A stretch of 64,000 nucleotides of DNA from assembly GCF_000021305.1 (NCBI RefSeq), contig NC_011772.1, positions 4,502,001 to 4,566,000 of the forward strand. The letters run 5' to 3'. A program made the position numbers and the translations under genes. The first letter of the stretch is position 1. Each line of letters begins with the position of its first letter. The notes below the pieces were generated by a model. It saw only the letters and a list, made by a program, of their open reading frames with translations. It had not been told where the DNA came from and did no database searches. This document shows, piece by piece, positions 8,510 to 17,846 of this stretch. This DNA comes from Bacillus cereus G9842 (GTDB lineage Bacteria; Bacillota; Bacilli; Bacillales; Bacillaceae_G).

Positions 8510-9919
8510 TTAATCACGCTTATATTTTTTTAACACTTCTTCTAATCGTTTTCGTTCATCTTCTAACGTACTTGCATCTTTTTCTACACTTACATCTTTC
8601 TTCGCCGTTTCTTTCTCTTGTTCCTTCGGCTCTTCTTCCTTAAGCCAATCTGGTACCATTTCTTTCCGTACCGTTTTCTTCGCCGTACGGCCTTTTTTCT
8701 TCGTCTCAGCCCACTCTTGATATTGACGGTTCTCTTCTTTCGCTAACGCCATCGCGTCCGCTACTGTACCAACCTTTTTACGTGCCCAATGCCCAGCAAT
8801 CTTCTCGACATACGTTTTCGCAAGTTTCATATCTGAGCGTAGCATAACGTAATAAATAAGTACATTCACAACTCCTGGTGTCAATTTTTGATTAATCATG
8901 ACATCTTCAACGATTTGCAAGTCCGCTTTCGTTGCCTCTGCACCACCAGAAATCTCTTTCAATAATTGTTTTGGCGAGATTTCCTCTAGCTGCTTTATTA
9001 GCATCTCCTCTTGCGATGAAGGCTCTTTCTCTTTCATCGTACGTGCAGCATGAGGCTGTACTCTTTCACTTAATACCGGTAATGCTTGACCATTTTCAAA
9101 TTGATACCAATCGCGAGCTCCTTTTCTAAGCCTTTCCATATCAATTGTTTGCATCTCTGTCACCGCACCAAGAACGATATTTTGCATCGATAACACATCT
9201 ACACCATACACGTAAGCAAGTGTTATAACGCAGTCTCTTACTTGACCTGTAATCGACTTTTTAGGAACAAGAGCGGACAATCCATCTACAAATAAAGAGA
9301 AATCAAAGAAATCATTCCAAACTTTCGGAGCGTCTCCCTTCTCGTTACTTGGCATAGTTGTCGTTTTTGGGATACGAAGATCTTCTTGCGCATGCTCAAG
9401 CTGTCCTGGATTAAACGAACCAAACACATCATTGAAAGAGCGCGTAACATTTTCATAAGAAGCAAAATCAAATTCTTCTTCTAAGAAATATTGCTTTACT
9501 TGATTATATTTTGTCCGACTCAATCGATTGTATAAAAAGATACTTAAAACAATATCATCAAAAAACTGCTTTGGAGATAAAGGTGGTTGCAACTCATATA
9601 TGAACATTCGAATATCTTTTTCTTTCTTAATATATACCTTCAAAAGCCCAATTGCCTCTAACTTTACTCGTTCCTCATATATTTCAGGAAGTTGCATTTG
9701 CATAGTCACCATAAGGGAATGATGTGTATTCTCTTTTCCAAATACACGATCTTGCTCTAGCTCCCCCCATAGTGTCATGTATAAGCTAAAAGCTCTACTA
9801 CCTATTAACGGCTGATACAACATCGTTAATACTTTTCGGTCGTAATTATGCAGTAGCCCTTTCGCACTTACTTTATAACGATCAATCGGCAATAGCTCCA
9901 TCCATGACTGTTTTTCCAT
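8510..9919 (-). CDS. dnaB: Replication initiation and membrane attachment protein DnaB
   Basis: A 469-residue Firmicute DnaB, a DnaD-like primosome protein and not a helicase, that helps DnaI load the helicase and is linked to membrane association of the origin. The N-terminal winged-helix part begins MEKQSWMELLPIDRYKV; the C-terminal DnaB/DnaD domain contains the GQALP...KQLLKEISGG and the YxxxI-like VINVLIYYVM region; a charged tail follows. The length fits the family. The start lies behind AAAGGAAAAG. It sits between nrdR and dnaI. Confidence 0.95.
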   Translation of the reverse strand: MEKQSWMELLPIDRYKVSAKGLLHNYDRKVLTMLYQPLIGSRAFSLYMTLWGELEQDRVFGKENTHHSLMVTMQMQLPEIYEERVKLEAIGLLKVYIKKEKDIRMFIYELQPPLSPKQFFDDIVLSIFLYNRLSRTKYNQVKQYFLEEEFDFASYENVTRSFNDVFGSFNPGQLEHAQEDLRIPKTTTMPSNEKGDAPKVWNDFFDFSLFVDGLSALVPKKSITGQVRDCVITLAYVYGVDVLSMQNIVLGAVTEMQTIDMERLRKGARDWYQFENGQALPVLSERVQPHAARTMKEKEPSSQEEMLIKQLEEISPKQLLKEISGGAEATKADLQIVEDVMINQKLTPGVVNVLIYYVMLRSDMKLAKTYVEKIAGHWARKKVGTVADAMALAKEENRQYQEWAETKKKGRTAKKTVRKEMVPDWLKEEEPKEQEKETAKKDVSVEKDASTLEDERKRLEEVLKKYKRD

Positions 9920-10071
9920 TATTGCTTTTCCTTTCTCTCATCCAATCTATCCTCTACTTCATTCGTTCTATCTTCATTATATAAATTCTTAGTGAAAAAG
10001 AGCTATTAGCTTACGCTTCTAGCTCTCTTATCCTATTACTTACGGTATGTAAAGAGAATAAAATACAACTT

Positions 10072-10533
10072 CTACTCTCTTTCTTTTTGCAGTATATCTT
10101 TTAATTCTTCAATAAATACATTTAAATCTTTAAATTGACGATATACAGAAGCAAAGCGTACGTAAGCAACATCATCAATATCGCGAAGTTCTTCCATAAC
10201 AATTTCACCAATCATATCACTTTTCACTTCTGATATACCTAAATTACGCAGTTCACGTTCCACGCTTTGTGTTACTTCTTCTAATTGTCTTAAAGATACT
10301 GGTCTTTTTTCACACGCTTTAATTAAACCACGTAAAATCTTTTCTTTATTAAACTCTTCTCGTGTGCCTTCTTTTTTTACAACGATAAGAGGTGACTCTT
10401 CTACCCTTTCAAAGGTCGTAAAGCGACTTAAGCAACTTTCACACTCTCTCCTTCTTCGAATAGAGCGCCCCTCGTCTACCGGACGCGAATCTAACACTCT
10501 TGTACCATTATGAGAACAGGATGGACAACGCAA
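10072..10533 (-). CDS. nrdR: Transcriptional repressor NrdR
   Basis: A 153-residue repressor of ribonucleotide reductase genes that senses ATP/dATP. The zinc ribbon is complete (CPSC near the start, CESC near residue 31), followed by an ATP-cone domain beginning [12 protein letters not shown] choose the TTG at 10533, 8 bases behind GGAG, giving the family start [10 protein letters not shown]; the ATG nine bases upstream is only three bases from the same site. It precedes dnaB and dnaI, as in other bacilli. Confidence 0.95.
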   Translation of the reverse strand: MRCPSCSHNGTRVLDSRPVDEGRSIRRRRECESCLSRFTTFERVEESPLIVVKKEGTREEFNKEKILRGLIKACEKRPVSLRQLEEVTQSVERELRNLGISEVKSDMIGEIVMEELRDIDDVAYVRFASVYRQFKDLNVFIEELKDILQKERE

Positions 10534-10762
10534 TTCATTCACTCCTTTACACTATACTCTTTATTTTTCTCTACTCACTTCACCTAAAATATATATACAA
10601 TATTATATAACTCATTCTAACTCTCTTACCACTTTAAGTTTCAGCGCATCACTTTATCATCTCATCCTTAAAAATAAGATGGTATATAGGGCACTACCTC
10701 ATTTGCAAGAGTACAATTTATTCAACTAACCAGTACGTTATATTACCTCTTTTTTATAAACT

Positions 10763-10790
10763 AAAAAAGAGGTGCATTATACACCTCTTT
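10763..10790 (-). terminator. Terminator of speD
   Basis: Stem AAAGAGGTG/CACCTCTTT with a 7-base loop, followed by T residues on the minus strand, about 25 bases after the speD stop. Confidence 0.85.
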
Positions 10791-10816
10791 ACATTTTAAA
10801 TCAATTATGTTCTTTT

Positions 10817-11209
10817 TTAAAGAGCTTTTGTTTCTCTCTGCTTAATTTCGAAGCTACCAGTGCCTCGAGGAAGCTCGATGCTCTCACGCGTTTTCGCGTT
10901 TAAACCTTCTGCAATATATTCTGCAGCAACATTTGGATCAATACGATCCCCACAAGTATAAACATCAATACTCGCGTAACCGTGCTCCGGAAAGCTATGA
11001 ATTGTTAAATGTGATTCCGAGATAATTACTACTCCACTTACACCTTGTGGTGCAAATTTATGGAAAGCAACCTCACGCACTTCAGCACCAGCTCTTAGTG
11101 CTGCATCCACAAATAATTGTTCAATATACGGCATGTCATTAAGCTTGTCGAAATCGCAATCCCAAAGTTCAGCGATCACGTGACGACCCATCGTATCCAT
11201 AGTATCCAT
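10817..11209 (-). CDS. speD: S-adenosylmethionine decarboxylase proenzyme
   Basis: A 130-residue proenzyme that cleaves itself before a serine to make the pyruvoyl cofactor, then decarboxylates S-adenosylmethionine, the aminopropyl donor for spermidine. The cleavage motif is seen in [15 protein letters not shown]. The first of three closely spaced ATGs ([10 protein letters not shown]) is 8 bases behind AAGGGGG; relatives often begin at the second MDTMGRH. It follows gapB as in B. subtilis but has its own promoter and a structured leader. Confidence 0.95.
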
Positions 11210-11359
11210 TCTACAGTTCCCCCTTGTAAATTTATTCTAACTGTTCGAATTGAAAACTAATTTGCAATTTGGCTTGCTCCACTACCACGGGGGAAAGTTA
11301 GTCCAGAGAGGTCCTAACCCTTTAAGTAGTGACTACGTACCTCAGCTCTTAAGTTTACG
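11210..11359 (-). promoter_or_regulatory. Structured 5' leader of speD, possible riboswitch-like element
   Basis: The predicted 150-base leader has an outer stem CACTAC/GTAGTG (11326-11331 with 11280-11285), an inner hairpin GTTAG/CTAAC (11314-11318 with 11297-11301) and, next to it, TTTCCCCC (11289-11296). TTCCCCC is perfectly complementary to GGGGGAA in the speD ribosome-binding site (11217-11223). Alternative pairing could therefore hide or free the start site. I cannot assign it to a known riboswitch class. Confidence 0.5.
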
Positions 11360-11365
11360 AGTGTT

Positions 11366-11394
11366 AGTATACTTTGTTTATTTTCATTTTGCAA
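11366..11394 (-). promoter_or_regulatory. Sigma-A promoter of speD
   Basis: On the minus strand TTGCAA (11389-11394), exactly 17 bases, then TATACT (11366-11371). Start of transcription would be near 11359. Confidence 0.75.
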
Positions 11395-11544
11395 CAACAG
11401 TTTTTTCGATTTTCTGTCATATTTTCCTCTTTACTTTTCCCTAAAAAAAATAAACGATTCACAAATGCAGTAATCACAACGTTTCGTGGTATGTCCACTT
11501 TTTAAAATATACTCATATAATTTTTTTCCTTTTCAGAAAAAAAT

Positions 11545-11575
11545 AAAAAAAGAGGGCAAATATTGCCTTGCCCTC
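11545..11575 (-). terminator. Terminator of gapB
   Basis: Stem GAGGGCAA/TTTGCCCTC followed by seven T on the minus strand, 13 bases after the gapB stop. Confidence 0.85.
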
Positions 11576-11587
11576 CCCCTTATTCAC

Positions 11588-12616
11588 TTAAATGTGTTGC
11601 ACATTTTCTTGTTTCGCTAACTCTTCAACAACTAACGTTACAAGATCTACAACACGACGAGAGTAGCCCCACTCGTTATCATACCAAGCAAGCACTTTCA
11701 CTTTACGATCACCCATTACCATTGTAGATAAACCATCAATGATAGCTGAGTGTGTATTTGTATTAAAGTCGATAGATACTAAAGGCTCTTCGCTGAATTC
11801 TACAATACCTTTTAACGCACCGTTTGCAACCGTTTTGAAAGCTTCATTAATAGCTTCAACTGTCACATCACGTTTTACGTCTACTACTAAGTCAACAAGA
11901 GACACGTTTGGCGTTGGTACACGAAGTGCCATACCATGAAGTTTTCCGTTCAAGTGCGGAAGAACTTTTGCTAGCGCTTTCGCGGCACCTGTCGTTGTCG
12001 GAATGATTGATTGTCCGCAAGCACGCGCTCTTCTTAAATCTTTATGTGGGTTATCAATATTTTTTTGGTCATTTGTATAAGCGTGAACAGTCGTCATTAA
12101 ACCGTTTTCAATTCCGAACTGCTCATCTAACACCTTTACAACAGGCGCTAAACAGTTTGTTGTACAAGATGCATTTGAAATAACAGTATGTTTTGTAATA
12201 TCTAATTGGTCTTCATTCACACCAACTACAATTGTTACATCTTCATTTTTACCAGGCGCTGTTAAAATAACCTTTTTCGCTCCAGCTTCAACGTGAAGAA
12301 TTGCTTTTTCTTTTGAATTAAATTTACCAGTTGCTTCAATTACAACTTCAACACCTAAATCTGTCCAAGGCAATTCCTTTGGATCGCGGTTGTTTAAAAG
12401 GCGAATCATTTTTCCATCAACTAATAAGTGATCTTCAAATGCTTCTACTGTTCCGTCAAACTTACCATGAACTGTATCATATTTAATTAAGTGTGCTAAC
12501 GTTTCAGATGGATAGCTTGCATTGATTGCTACAATTTCGAATGCGCTTTCTTTTATTGCTTGACGAAATACCATTCTCCCAATACGTCCAAATCCATTAA
12601 TTGCCACACGAGTCAT
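11588..12616 (-). CDS. gapB: Glyceraldehyde-3-phosphate dehydrogenase, gluconeogenic NADP-preferring type
   Basis: A 342-residue GAPDH. It shows the Rossmann start VAINGFGRIGRMVFR, the catalytic cysteine in SNASCTTNCLAP, a histidine in the TTVHAYTNDQ region and the C-terminal WYDNEWGYSRR. Its position beside speD and upstream CcpN-like operators identify it as GapB, the gluconeogenic paralogue that runs 1,3-bisphosphoglycerate to glyceraldehyde 3-phosphate, rather than glycolytic GapA. The ATG follows AAGGGGGATAACATATT. Confidence 0.94.
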   Translation of the reverse strand: MTRVAINGFGRIGRMVFRQAIKESAFEIVAINASYPSETLAHLIKYDTVHGKFDGTVEAFEDHLLVDGKMIRLLNNRDPKELPWTDLGVEVVIEATGKFNSKEKAILHVEAGAKKVILTAPGKNEDVTIVVGVNEDQLDITKHTVISNASCTTNCLAPVVKVLDEQFGIENGLMTTVHAYTNDQKNIDNPHKDLRRARACGQSIIPTTTGAAKALAKVLPHLNGKLHGMALRVPTPNVSLVDLVVDVKRDVTVEAINEAFKTVANGALKGIVEFSEEPLVSIDFNTNTHSAIIDGLSTMVMGDRKVKVLAWYDNEWGYSRRVVDLVTLVVEELAKQENVQHI

Positions 12617-12636
12617 AATATGTTATCCCCCTTGAA

Positions 12637-12697
12637 TGCGTTATACTATTTATCTCCAATCCCAATAATAGTATAACACAAAAAGGGGATATGTCAC
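12637..12697 (-). promoter_or_regulatory. gapB promoter with two CcpN-like operators
   Basis: On the minus strand GTGACA (12692-12697), 16 bases, then TATACT (12670-12675). The sequence TGTGTTATACT (minus, 12670-12680) fits the CcpN consensus TRTGHYATAYW that I remember, and TGCGTTATACT (plus, 12637-12647) fits with one mismatch in inverted orientation. CcpN represses gapB during glycolytic growth in B. subtilis. Confidence 0.55.
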
Positions 12698-12725
12698 TAA
12701 GCATTTTCATTAATTTCACAATTTT

Positions 12726-13328
12726 TTAGTCAATAATGTTCCATTTCTTTAAAATCACCTGCAATTGTGTTTTCGTTCCCATAATTGTGCCATCATTATT
12801 TATCACTTCATCTGCATTTTTCACTTTTTCCGCTAACGGCATTTGAGATTGAATACGCGCCGTTGCTTCTTCTTCGGAAAAACCATTTCGTTTCATCAAA
12901 CGTTCTAATTGTGTATCAGGAGTAACTGCTACAACTAAAACACGGTCAACGAGACTTGTTAATTTACTTTCAAATAAAAGAGGGATATCTAACACAATCG
13001 CTTGCATACTTTCTTTTATGTACATTTCCTTTTGTCTATTCATTTCCTCACGTACTGCAGGATGAACAATTTTGTTTAACTGCAATCGTTTTTCTTCATT
13101 ATAGAAAACGACACTCCCTAATTTCGGCCGATCCAGTTCTCCGTCTTTTTGCAACACTTCCGTTCCAAATACTTCTACTATTTTGTTATATGCTGGTTTT
13201 CCTCGCTCTACAACTTCTCGCGCAATAATATCTGCATCAATAACTGGTATGCTCAATTCACGAAACATTTGAGACACTGTACTTTTTCCACTTGCAATGC
13301 CTCCTGTTAATCCAATTACTACTGTCAT
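12726..13328 (-). CDS. coaE: Dephospho-CoA kinase
   Basis: A 200-residue P-loop kinase for the last step of coenzyme A synthesis, phosphorylating the 3'-hydroxyl of dephospho-CoA. The Walker A motif GLTGGIASGKST is at the N terminus, followed by DADIIARE and the lid region LERLMKRN. The ATG at 13328, in MTVVIGLTGG, lies 6 bases behind GAGGAGG; an adjacent upstream ATG is closer than is usual. It is downstream of ytaF, mutM and polA in the same direction. Confidence 0.95.
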   Translation of the reverse strand: MTVVIGLTGGIASGKSTVSQMFRELSIPVIDADIIAREVVERGKPAYNKIVEVFGTEVLQKDGELDRPKLGSVVFYNEEKRLQLNKIVHPAVREEMNRQKEMYIKESMQAIVLDIPLLFESKLTSLVDRVLVVAVTPDTQLERLMKRNGFSEEEATARIQSQMPLAEKVKNADEVINNDGTIMGTKTQLQVILKKWNIID

Positions 13329-13379
13329 CATAATCCTCCTCATAATAAAAGGCGCGAAACTAATGTTCCACGCCCATAC

Positions 13380-14012
13380 TTACATTTTCCAAATTCCAAT
13401 AATAATGAGTAATACTCCAGGCAGGAATGTAAATTTTTGTAACCACTTCATATTCGATAAAACCGTCCCAAGTTTCATTCCAATAAACAAAAACAAAGAA
13501 CTCATAACTGCAACTAATATCGCCATCATAGCGGGTGCATACCCTAATAAAGATGCACCAATTCCGGCACCAAATGAATCTACAGAAAGAGCGATACCAA
13601 GAAGTAATGCTTCTCCTGCAGAAATGGTGCCTGATTTATCAAAATCTGCTACAGTCGGTTTCCGTAAAATTTGAATTACTAGCCCTAGCGAGGCAATCTC
13701 TAATTTCCAGACCTTCTCCTCTTGCTTCGGTTCTTCTTTTTTCTCACTTCGAAAAAATTGATATAACACCCAAATCCCTATTCCAATAAGAACAAGCCCA
13801 CCGATACGCGTTGCGATAACAGGTGAAAATATTTTCGCGATCATATGTCCAATTCCCATTGAAACAAGCATAACAGCCGCTGAACAGATTCCGATAATTA
13901 TAATTGATTTTAGTGGAATTCTTACGCTTCTTAACCCATATGTTAGCCCTACACTACAGCTATCTAAGCTTAATGTAAAAGCTAATAAAATAAGAGATAA
14001 ATAAAGGTACAT
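13380..14012 (-). CDS. ytaF: Sporulation membrane protein YtaF, MntP-like, with an EF-hand-type loop
   Basis: A 210-residue polytopic membrane protein made of two related halves, each with an acidic motif in a membrane helix (LSLDSCSVGL near 14-23 and LSVDSFGAGI near 142-151), as in the MntP/YtaF cation exporter group. The loop between them contains DFDKSGTISAGE at about residues 123-134, which fits a 12-position EF-hand calcium loop. The cation it moves is not known. It lies between mutM and coaE and is preceded by AAGGGAGGAG. Confidence 0.88.
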   Translation of the reverse strand: MYLYLSLILLAFTLSLDSCSVGLTYGLRSVRIPLKSIIIIGICSAAVMLVSMGIGHMIAKIFSPVIATRIGGLVLIGIGIWVLYQFFRSEKKEEPKQEEKVWKLEIASLGLVIQILRKPTVADFDKSGTISAGEALLLGIALSVDSFGAGIGASLLGYAPAMMAILVAVMSSLFLFIGMKLGTVLSNMKWLQKFTFLPGVLLIIIGIWKM

Positions 14013-14084
14013 CGGTAAGCTCCTCCCTTATACATAGCTCTGCTGTATGTATATGACAAATGCCTATCCGATGTTATCTCTTTT

Positions 14085-14915
14085 CTATATTCTAGGCTGA
14101 CAAATTGGGCAGTAATGCGTTCCTCGCCCGCCAACTACTGTTTTTTCTAATATCGTACCACAAGTTACACACGGCTCTCCTTTTTTTCCATATACATTTA
14201 GGAGTTCTTGGAATGAACCAATTTGCCCTTGTGAGTTGATATACGTCCGAATTGTACTTCCGCCACGTTTTACCGCTTCACCTAACGTTGTAACGGTAGC
14301 CTCATAAATCCGCTCAATTTCTTCTACTGTTAAAGAAGAAGCTTCCCGTTCCGGATGAATTTGAGAACGGAATAAAACTTCATCAACATATATATTTCCA
14401 AGCCCTACTAAAAGACGCTGGTCCAATAGCACAACTTTTATTTTACGATTTGTCTTTTGCAATCTTTCTTGTAAATACTGCGGTGTCAATTCAGCATCAA
14501 ACGGCTCCGGACCTAAGTCAGCAAGAGGCATTTGATTCATCTCTTCACCTTTCTTAAAGAGATGCATCGTACCAAACTTTCTCACATCTTTATAATGTAA
14601 TTCAGTTCCATCTGTAAATAAGAAACGGACGTGCGTATGTTTATCAATCGGCTCATCCTCTTGATGTAGTAAAAACTTACCTTCCATACGCAAATGTGAA
14701 ACAATAACATAATTTGTTACATATAGAAGCAAAAACTTTCCTCTTCGCTTTATATTTTCAATCTTCTCGCCTTTTAGCATTTCTTTAAAGATTTCTGCAT
14801 CATCCGGTCGTTTCACTATTTTTGGATAAGTAACAATAACATCTTCAATCGTTTTTCCTGTTACAAGATTTTCAAGTGTCCGTCTGACGTTTTCAACCTC
14901 TGGTAATTCAGGCAT
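14085..14915 (-). CDS. mutM: Formamidopyrimidine-DNA glycosylase
   Basis: A 276-residue base-excision repair enzyme that removes 8-oxoguanine and other oxidised purines and nicks the strand. The catalytic N terminus PELPEVE is present right after the start Met, the conserved lysine region lies in VSHLRMEGKF, and the C-terminal zinc finger is complete (CVTC, then CPIC 20 residues later). It is 12 bases downstream of polA, so repair synthesis and excision genes are probably co-transcribed. Confidence 0.96.
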   Translation of the reverse strand: MPELPEVENVRRTLENLVTGKTIEDVIVTYPKIVKRPDDAEIFKEMLKGEKIENIKRRGKFLLLYVTNYVIVSHLRMEGKFLLHQEDEPIDKHTHVRFLFTDGTELHYKDVRKFGTMHLFKKGEEMNQMPLADLGPEPFDAELTPQYLQERLQKTNRKIKVVLLDQRLLVGLGNIYVDEVLFRSQIHPEREASSLTVEEIERIYEATVTTLGEAVKRGGSTIRTYINSQGQIGSFQELLNVYGKKGEPCVTCGTILEKTVVGGRGTHYCPICQPRI

Positions 14916-14927
14916 TTCATCACTTCC

Positions 14928-17561
14928 TTATTTTGCGTCGTACCAAGTTGGACCGTAAGAATAATCAACTTTCAGCGGAACTGCGAGTTCAATTGCATGC
15001 TCCATTACTTCAGGTACAAGCTGCTCTAATTTTTCAATTTCTTCTTTTGGTGCTTCAAATATTAATTCATCGTGTACTTGTAGAAGAAGACGCGCTTGTA
15101 AGCCTTCTTCTTCTAAACGATCTGCCATAATAATCATCGCTTTTTTAATAATATCTGCTGCAGTACCTTGAATTGGTGTATTCATCGCTGTACGCTCAGC
15201 AAAGCTACGTAAATTGAAATTACGACTCGTAATTTCTGGAATATAACGGCGACGATTTAATAATGTGGCCACATATCCTTTTTGTTTCGCATCTTTTACG
15301 ATGTCCTCCATGTATTCTTGTACACCAGGGAAACTTTCTAAATACTTTTCAATAAATTCCGCTGCTGCTTTTCTTGTAATCCCTAAGTTTTGCGAAAGAC
15401 CATAATCACTAATACCATACACAATTCCGAAGTTAACAGCTTTCGCTTGTCGTCTCATATTTGAAGTTACTTCATCTTTTTCAACGCCAAATACATCCAT
15501 AGCTGTTTTCGTATGAATATCCATGTCATGTTGGAATGCTTCAACTAGCCCTTTATCATTTGCAATATGAGCTAATACACGCAGCTCGATTTGTGAATAA
15601 TCAGCCGCATACATAATCCAACCTTCTTCTGATGGAACAAATGCCTGACGAATCTTTCTTCCTTCTTCTAATCGAATCGGGATATTTTGCAAGTTCGGAT
15701 CCGTCGAACTTAATCGACCTGTTTGTGTTAACACTTGATTAAAACGAGTATGAATTTTAGATGAATCTTCATGTACAACTTTCAGTAAACCTTCAATGTA
15801 AGTTGAATTTAGTTTCCCTAATTGACGATAATGTAAAATGTTTGGAATAATTTCATGGTGATCCATAAGCTTATCTAGTACATCAGCTGACGTAGAATAA
15901 CCTGTTTTCGTCTTTTTAATAACCGGTAAGTTTAAATTCTCAAACAGAATAACACCAAGCTGCTTCGGTGAATTAATATTAAATTCTGTTCCCGCAAGCT
16001 TATAAATTTCCTGTTCCATTTCCTTTAATCTGCCTGCAAGTTCTTCTCCCATATTACGAAGACGCTCTGTATCAACTTTTACACCTTTTACTTCCATATC
16101 AGCTAATACACGCGCAAGTGGTAATTCTAACTCTGTAAACAGTTCATATTGCTCATTCTTCTCTAACTCTTCAACGAATGTTTGCTTTACATCATATAAT
16201 ACATGCACTTTACGAGCTACATGCTCCGCTACTACTTTTAACTCTGGAACAGCACGCTTCGCGCCTTTTCCATAAACTTCTTCGTCAGATTTCACAGCAT
16301 GCGTTTCTTTCATTTTCGCTACAGTACGGAAATCTTTATCTGTATCAGCCGGATCAAGTAAATAAGCAGCGATTAATAGATCAAAGTCAACCCCTTGTAT
16401 ATCTATACCGTTCCATTTCAGTGCAACGATTGCACGCTTCGCATCAAATGTATGCTTTCTCATCTCTCCATCTGCAAGCCAGTCTTTAAATGCATCTGAC
16501 TTAAGAGCAATGTCCTTTTGAATAAAGTAGCAACCATTTTCATTTTGAATACCAAAACCTTGAATATCTGCTTTATGATAGTTATCTTCTTGTACTTCAA
16601 CAATAAGCGCACTATCTTGCTGAAGCATTTCTTCGGTAACTTCTTCCACAATATCAAATGTAATATCATCTAATTCAGCTGGAGCCGTTTCTTCTGGCGT
16701 AACACCTAATTTATTTAAAAGAGATGTAAATCCTAAACTCTCGAACATTGGAACGACATCACTTGCTTCATATCCTTTATATTCCATATCATCCACATGC
16801 ACTGTAATCGGCGCATCTGTAATGATAGTTGCAAGATCTTTACTCATAAGAGCTTGGTCTTTATTTGCTTCCAGTTTTTCTTTTAATTTCTTCCCGCTTA
16901 CTTGATCTAGATTGTCATACACTTCTTCAACCGTTCCAAACTGTGTTAACAATTTAATCGCAGTTTTTTCACCAACTCCTGGTACACCCGGAATATTATC
17001 TGATTGGTCTCCCATTAAACCTTTCATATCGATAATTTGCTTTGGTGATAAGCTATATTTCTCAAATAAAGCTTCTTTCGTATATTCATCTACTTCCGTA
17101 ATCCCTTTTCGCGGAATACATACAAGCGTGTTATCAGAAACAAGTTGAAGTAAATCTTTATCTCCTGAAATAACTTTTACACTTGCTCCTTGTTCGCTTG
17201 CTTCTTTTGCTAGCGTTCCCATAATATCATCCGCTTCATAATTTTCCAATTCATAACGCGGTACGTTGAATGCATCAAGCATCTCACGAATAAACGGGAA
17301 TTGTTCTGATAATTCAGGTGGGGTCTTTTGACGTCCGCCTTTATACTCACTATATGTTTTATGACGGAATGTCGTTTTACCCGCATCAAATGCTACTAAC
17401 ATATGCGTCGGTTTTTCTTCCTCTAATATTCTCATTAACATCATTGTAAAACCGTAAATTGCGTTCGTATGTATACCTTTGTCGTTATTTAAAAGCGGTA
17501 GTGCAAAGAAAGCACGATACGCGATATTATTACCATCTACTAATACGACCTTTTTTTCCAA
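14928..17561 (-). CDS. polA: DNA polymerase I
   Basis: An 877-residue polymerase for gap filling and primer removal. The N-terminal 5'-3' nuclease domain (LVDGNNIAYRAFF, NYEADDIMG) comes first. A central 3'-5' exonuclease-like domain lacks the usual DxE catalytic residues, as in other bacilli. The polymerase domain with YAADYSQIELR, RRQAKAVNFGIVYG and QVHDELIFE comes last. The TTG at 17561 is 8 bases behind GGGGAGG and gives the family start MEKKVVLVDGNN; a longer upstream frame is rejected. Confidence 0.97.
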   Translation of the reverse strand: MEKKVVLVDGNNIAYRAFFALPLLNNDKGIHTNAIYGFTMMLMRILEEEKPTHMLVAFDAGKTTFRHKTYSEYKGGRQKTPPELSEQFPFIREMLDAFNVPRYELENYEADDIMGTLAKEASEQGASVKVISGDKDLLQLVSDNTLVCIPRKGITEVDEYTKEALFEKYSLSPKQIIDMKGLMGDQSDNIPGVPGVGEKTAIKLLTQFGTVEEVYDNLDQVSGKKLKEKLEANKDQALMSKDLATIITDAPITVHVDDMEYKGYEASDVVPMFESLGFTSLLNKLGVTPEETAPAELDDITFDIVEEVTEEMLQQDSALIVEVQEDNYHKADIQGFGIQNENGCYFIQKDIALKSDAFKDWLADGEMRKHTFDAKRAIVALKWNGIDIQGVDFDLLIAAYLLDPADTDKDFRTVAKMKETHAVKSDEEVYGKGAKRAVPELKVVAEHVARKVHVLYDVKQTFVEELEKNEQYELFTELELPLARVLADMEVKGVKVDTERLRNMGEELAGRLKEMEQEIYKLAGTEFNINSPKQLGVILFENLNLPVIKKTKTGYSTSADVLDKLMDHHEIIPNILHYRQLGKLNSTYIEGLLKVVHEDSSKIHTRFNQVLTQTGRLSSTDPNLQNIPIRLEEGRKIRQAFVPSEEGWIMYAADYSQIELRVLAHIANDKGLVEAFQHDMDIHTKTAMDVFGVEKDEVTSNMRRQAKAVNFGIVYGISDYGLSQNLGITRKAAAEFIEKYLESFPGVQEYMEDIVKDAKQKGYVATLLNRRRYIPEITSRNFNLRSFAERTAMNTPIQGTAADIIKKAMIIMADRLEEEGLQARLLLQVHDELIFEAPKEEIEKLEQLVPEVMEHAIELAVPLKVDYSYGPTWYDAK

Positions 17562-17604
17562 ATCAGAAACCTCCCCATGCAAATTTGAAATGATTTTTTT
17601 CACA

Positions 17605-17670
17605 GAAAAAAACCGTTCCTTTCCTCTCTCTATATTAACATGACTAATAGAGAGAAGAAAAATAACGGTT
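17605..17670 (-). terminator. Long-stem terminator between phoR and polA
   Basis: On the minus strand AACCGTT...TCTCTCTAT pairs with ATAGAGAGA...AACGGTT over more than 20 positions with few mismatches, followed by a run of T. It lies 30-100 bases ahead of polA and should stop phoPR read-through. Confidence 0.75.
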
Positions 17671-17846
17671 CTTTTCTTTCATATATAAAACAGACTTATA
17701 TTGGCATAAAGGGAAGTGACGAGAACAGTTTAACTATTCTCGTCCAAAATTACTCCTTGGATGAAGGGGTTTTCATGTATTATATTAACAGAGCTTTATT
17801 AATATTTAATTAAGACATTGTTAATATATTGTAAACATCCTTCATC

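Noticed and set aside
11250..11444. Plus-strand frame of 64 codons opposite the speD leader
   Set aside because: It is the mirror of the structured leader and promoter; no Shine-Dalgarno.
17562..17603. Upstream extension of polA to an ATG
   Set aside because: TTG at 17561 has the Shine-Dalgarno at 8 bases and gives the known family start; the ATG has none.
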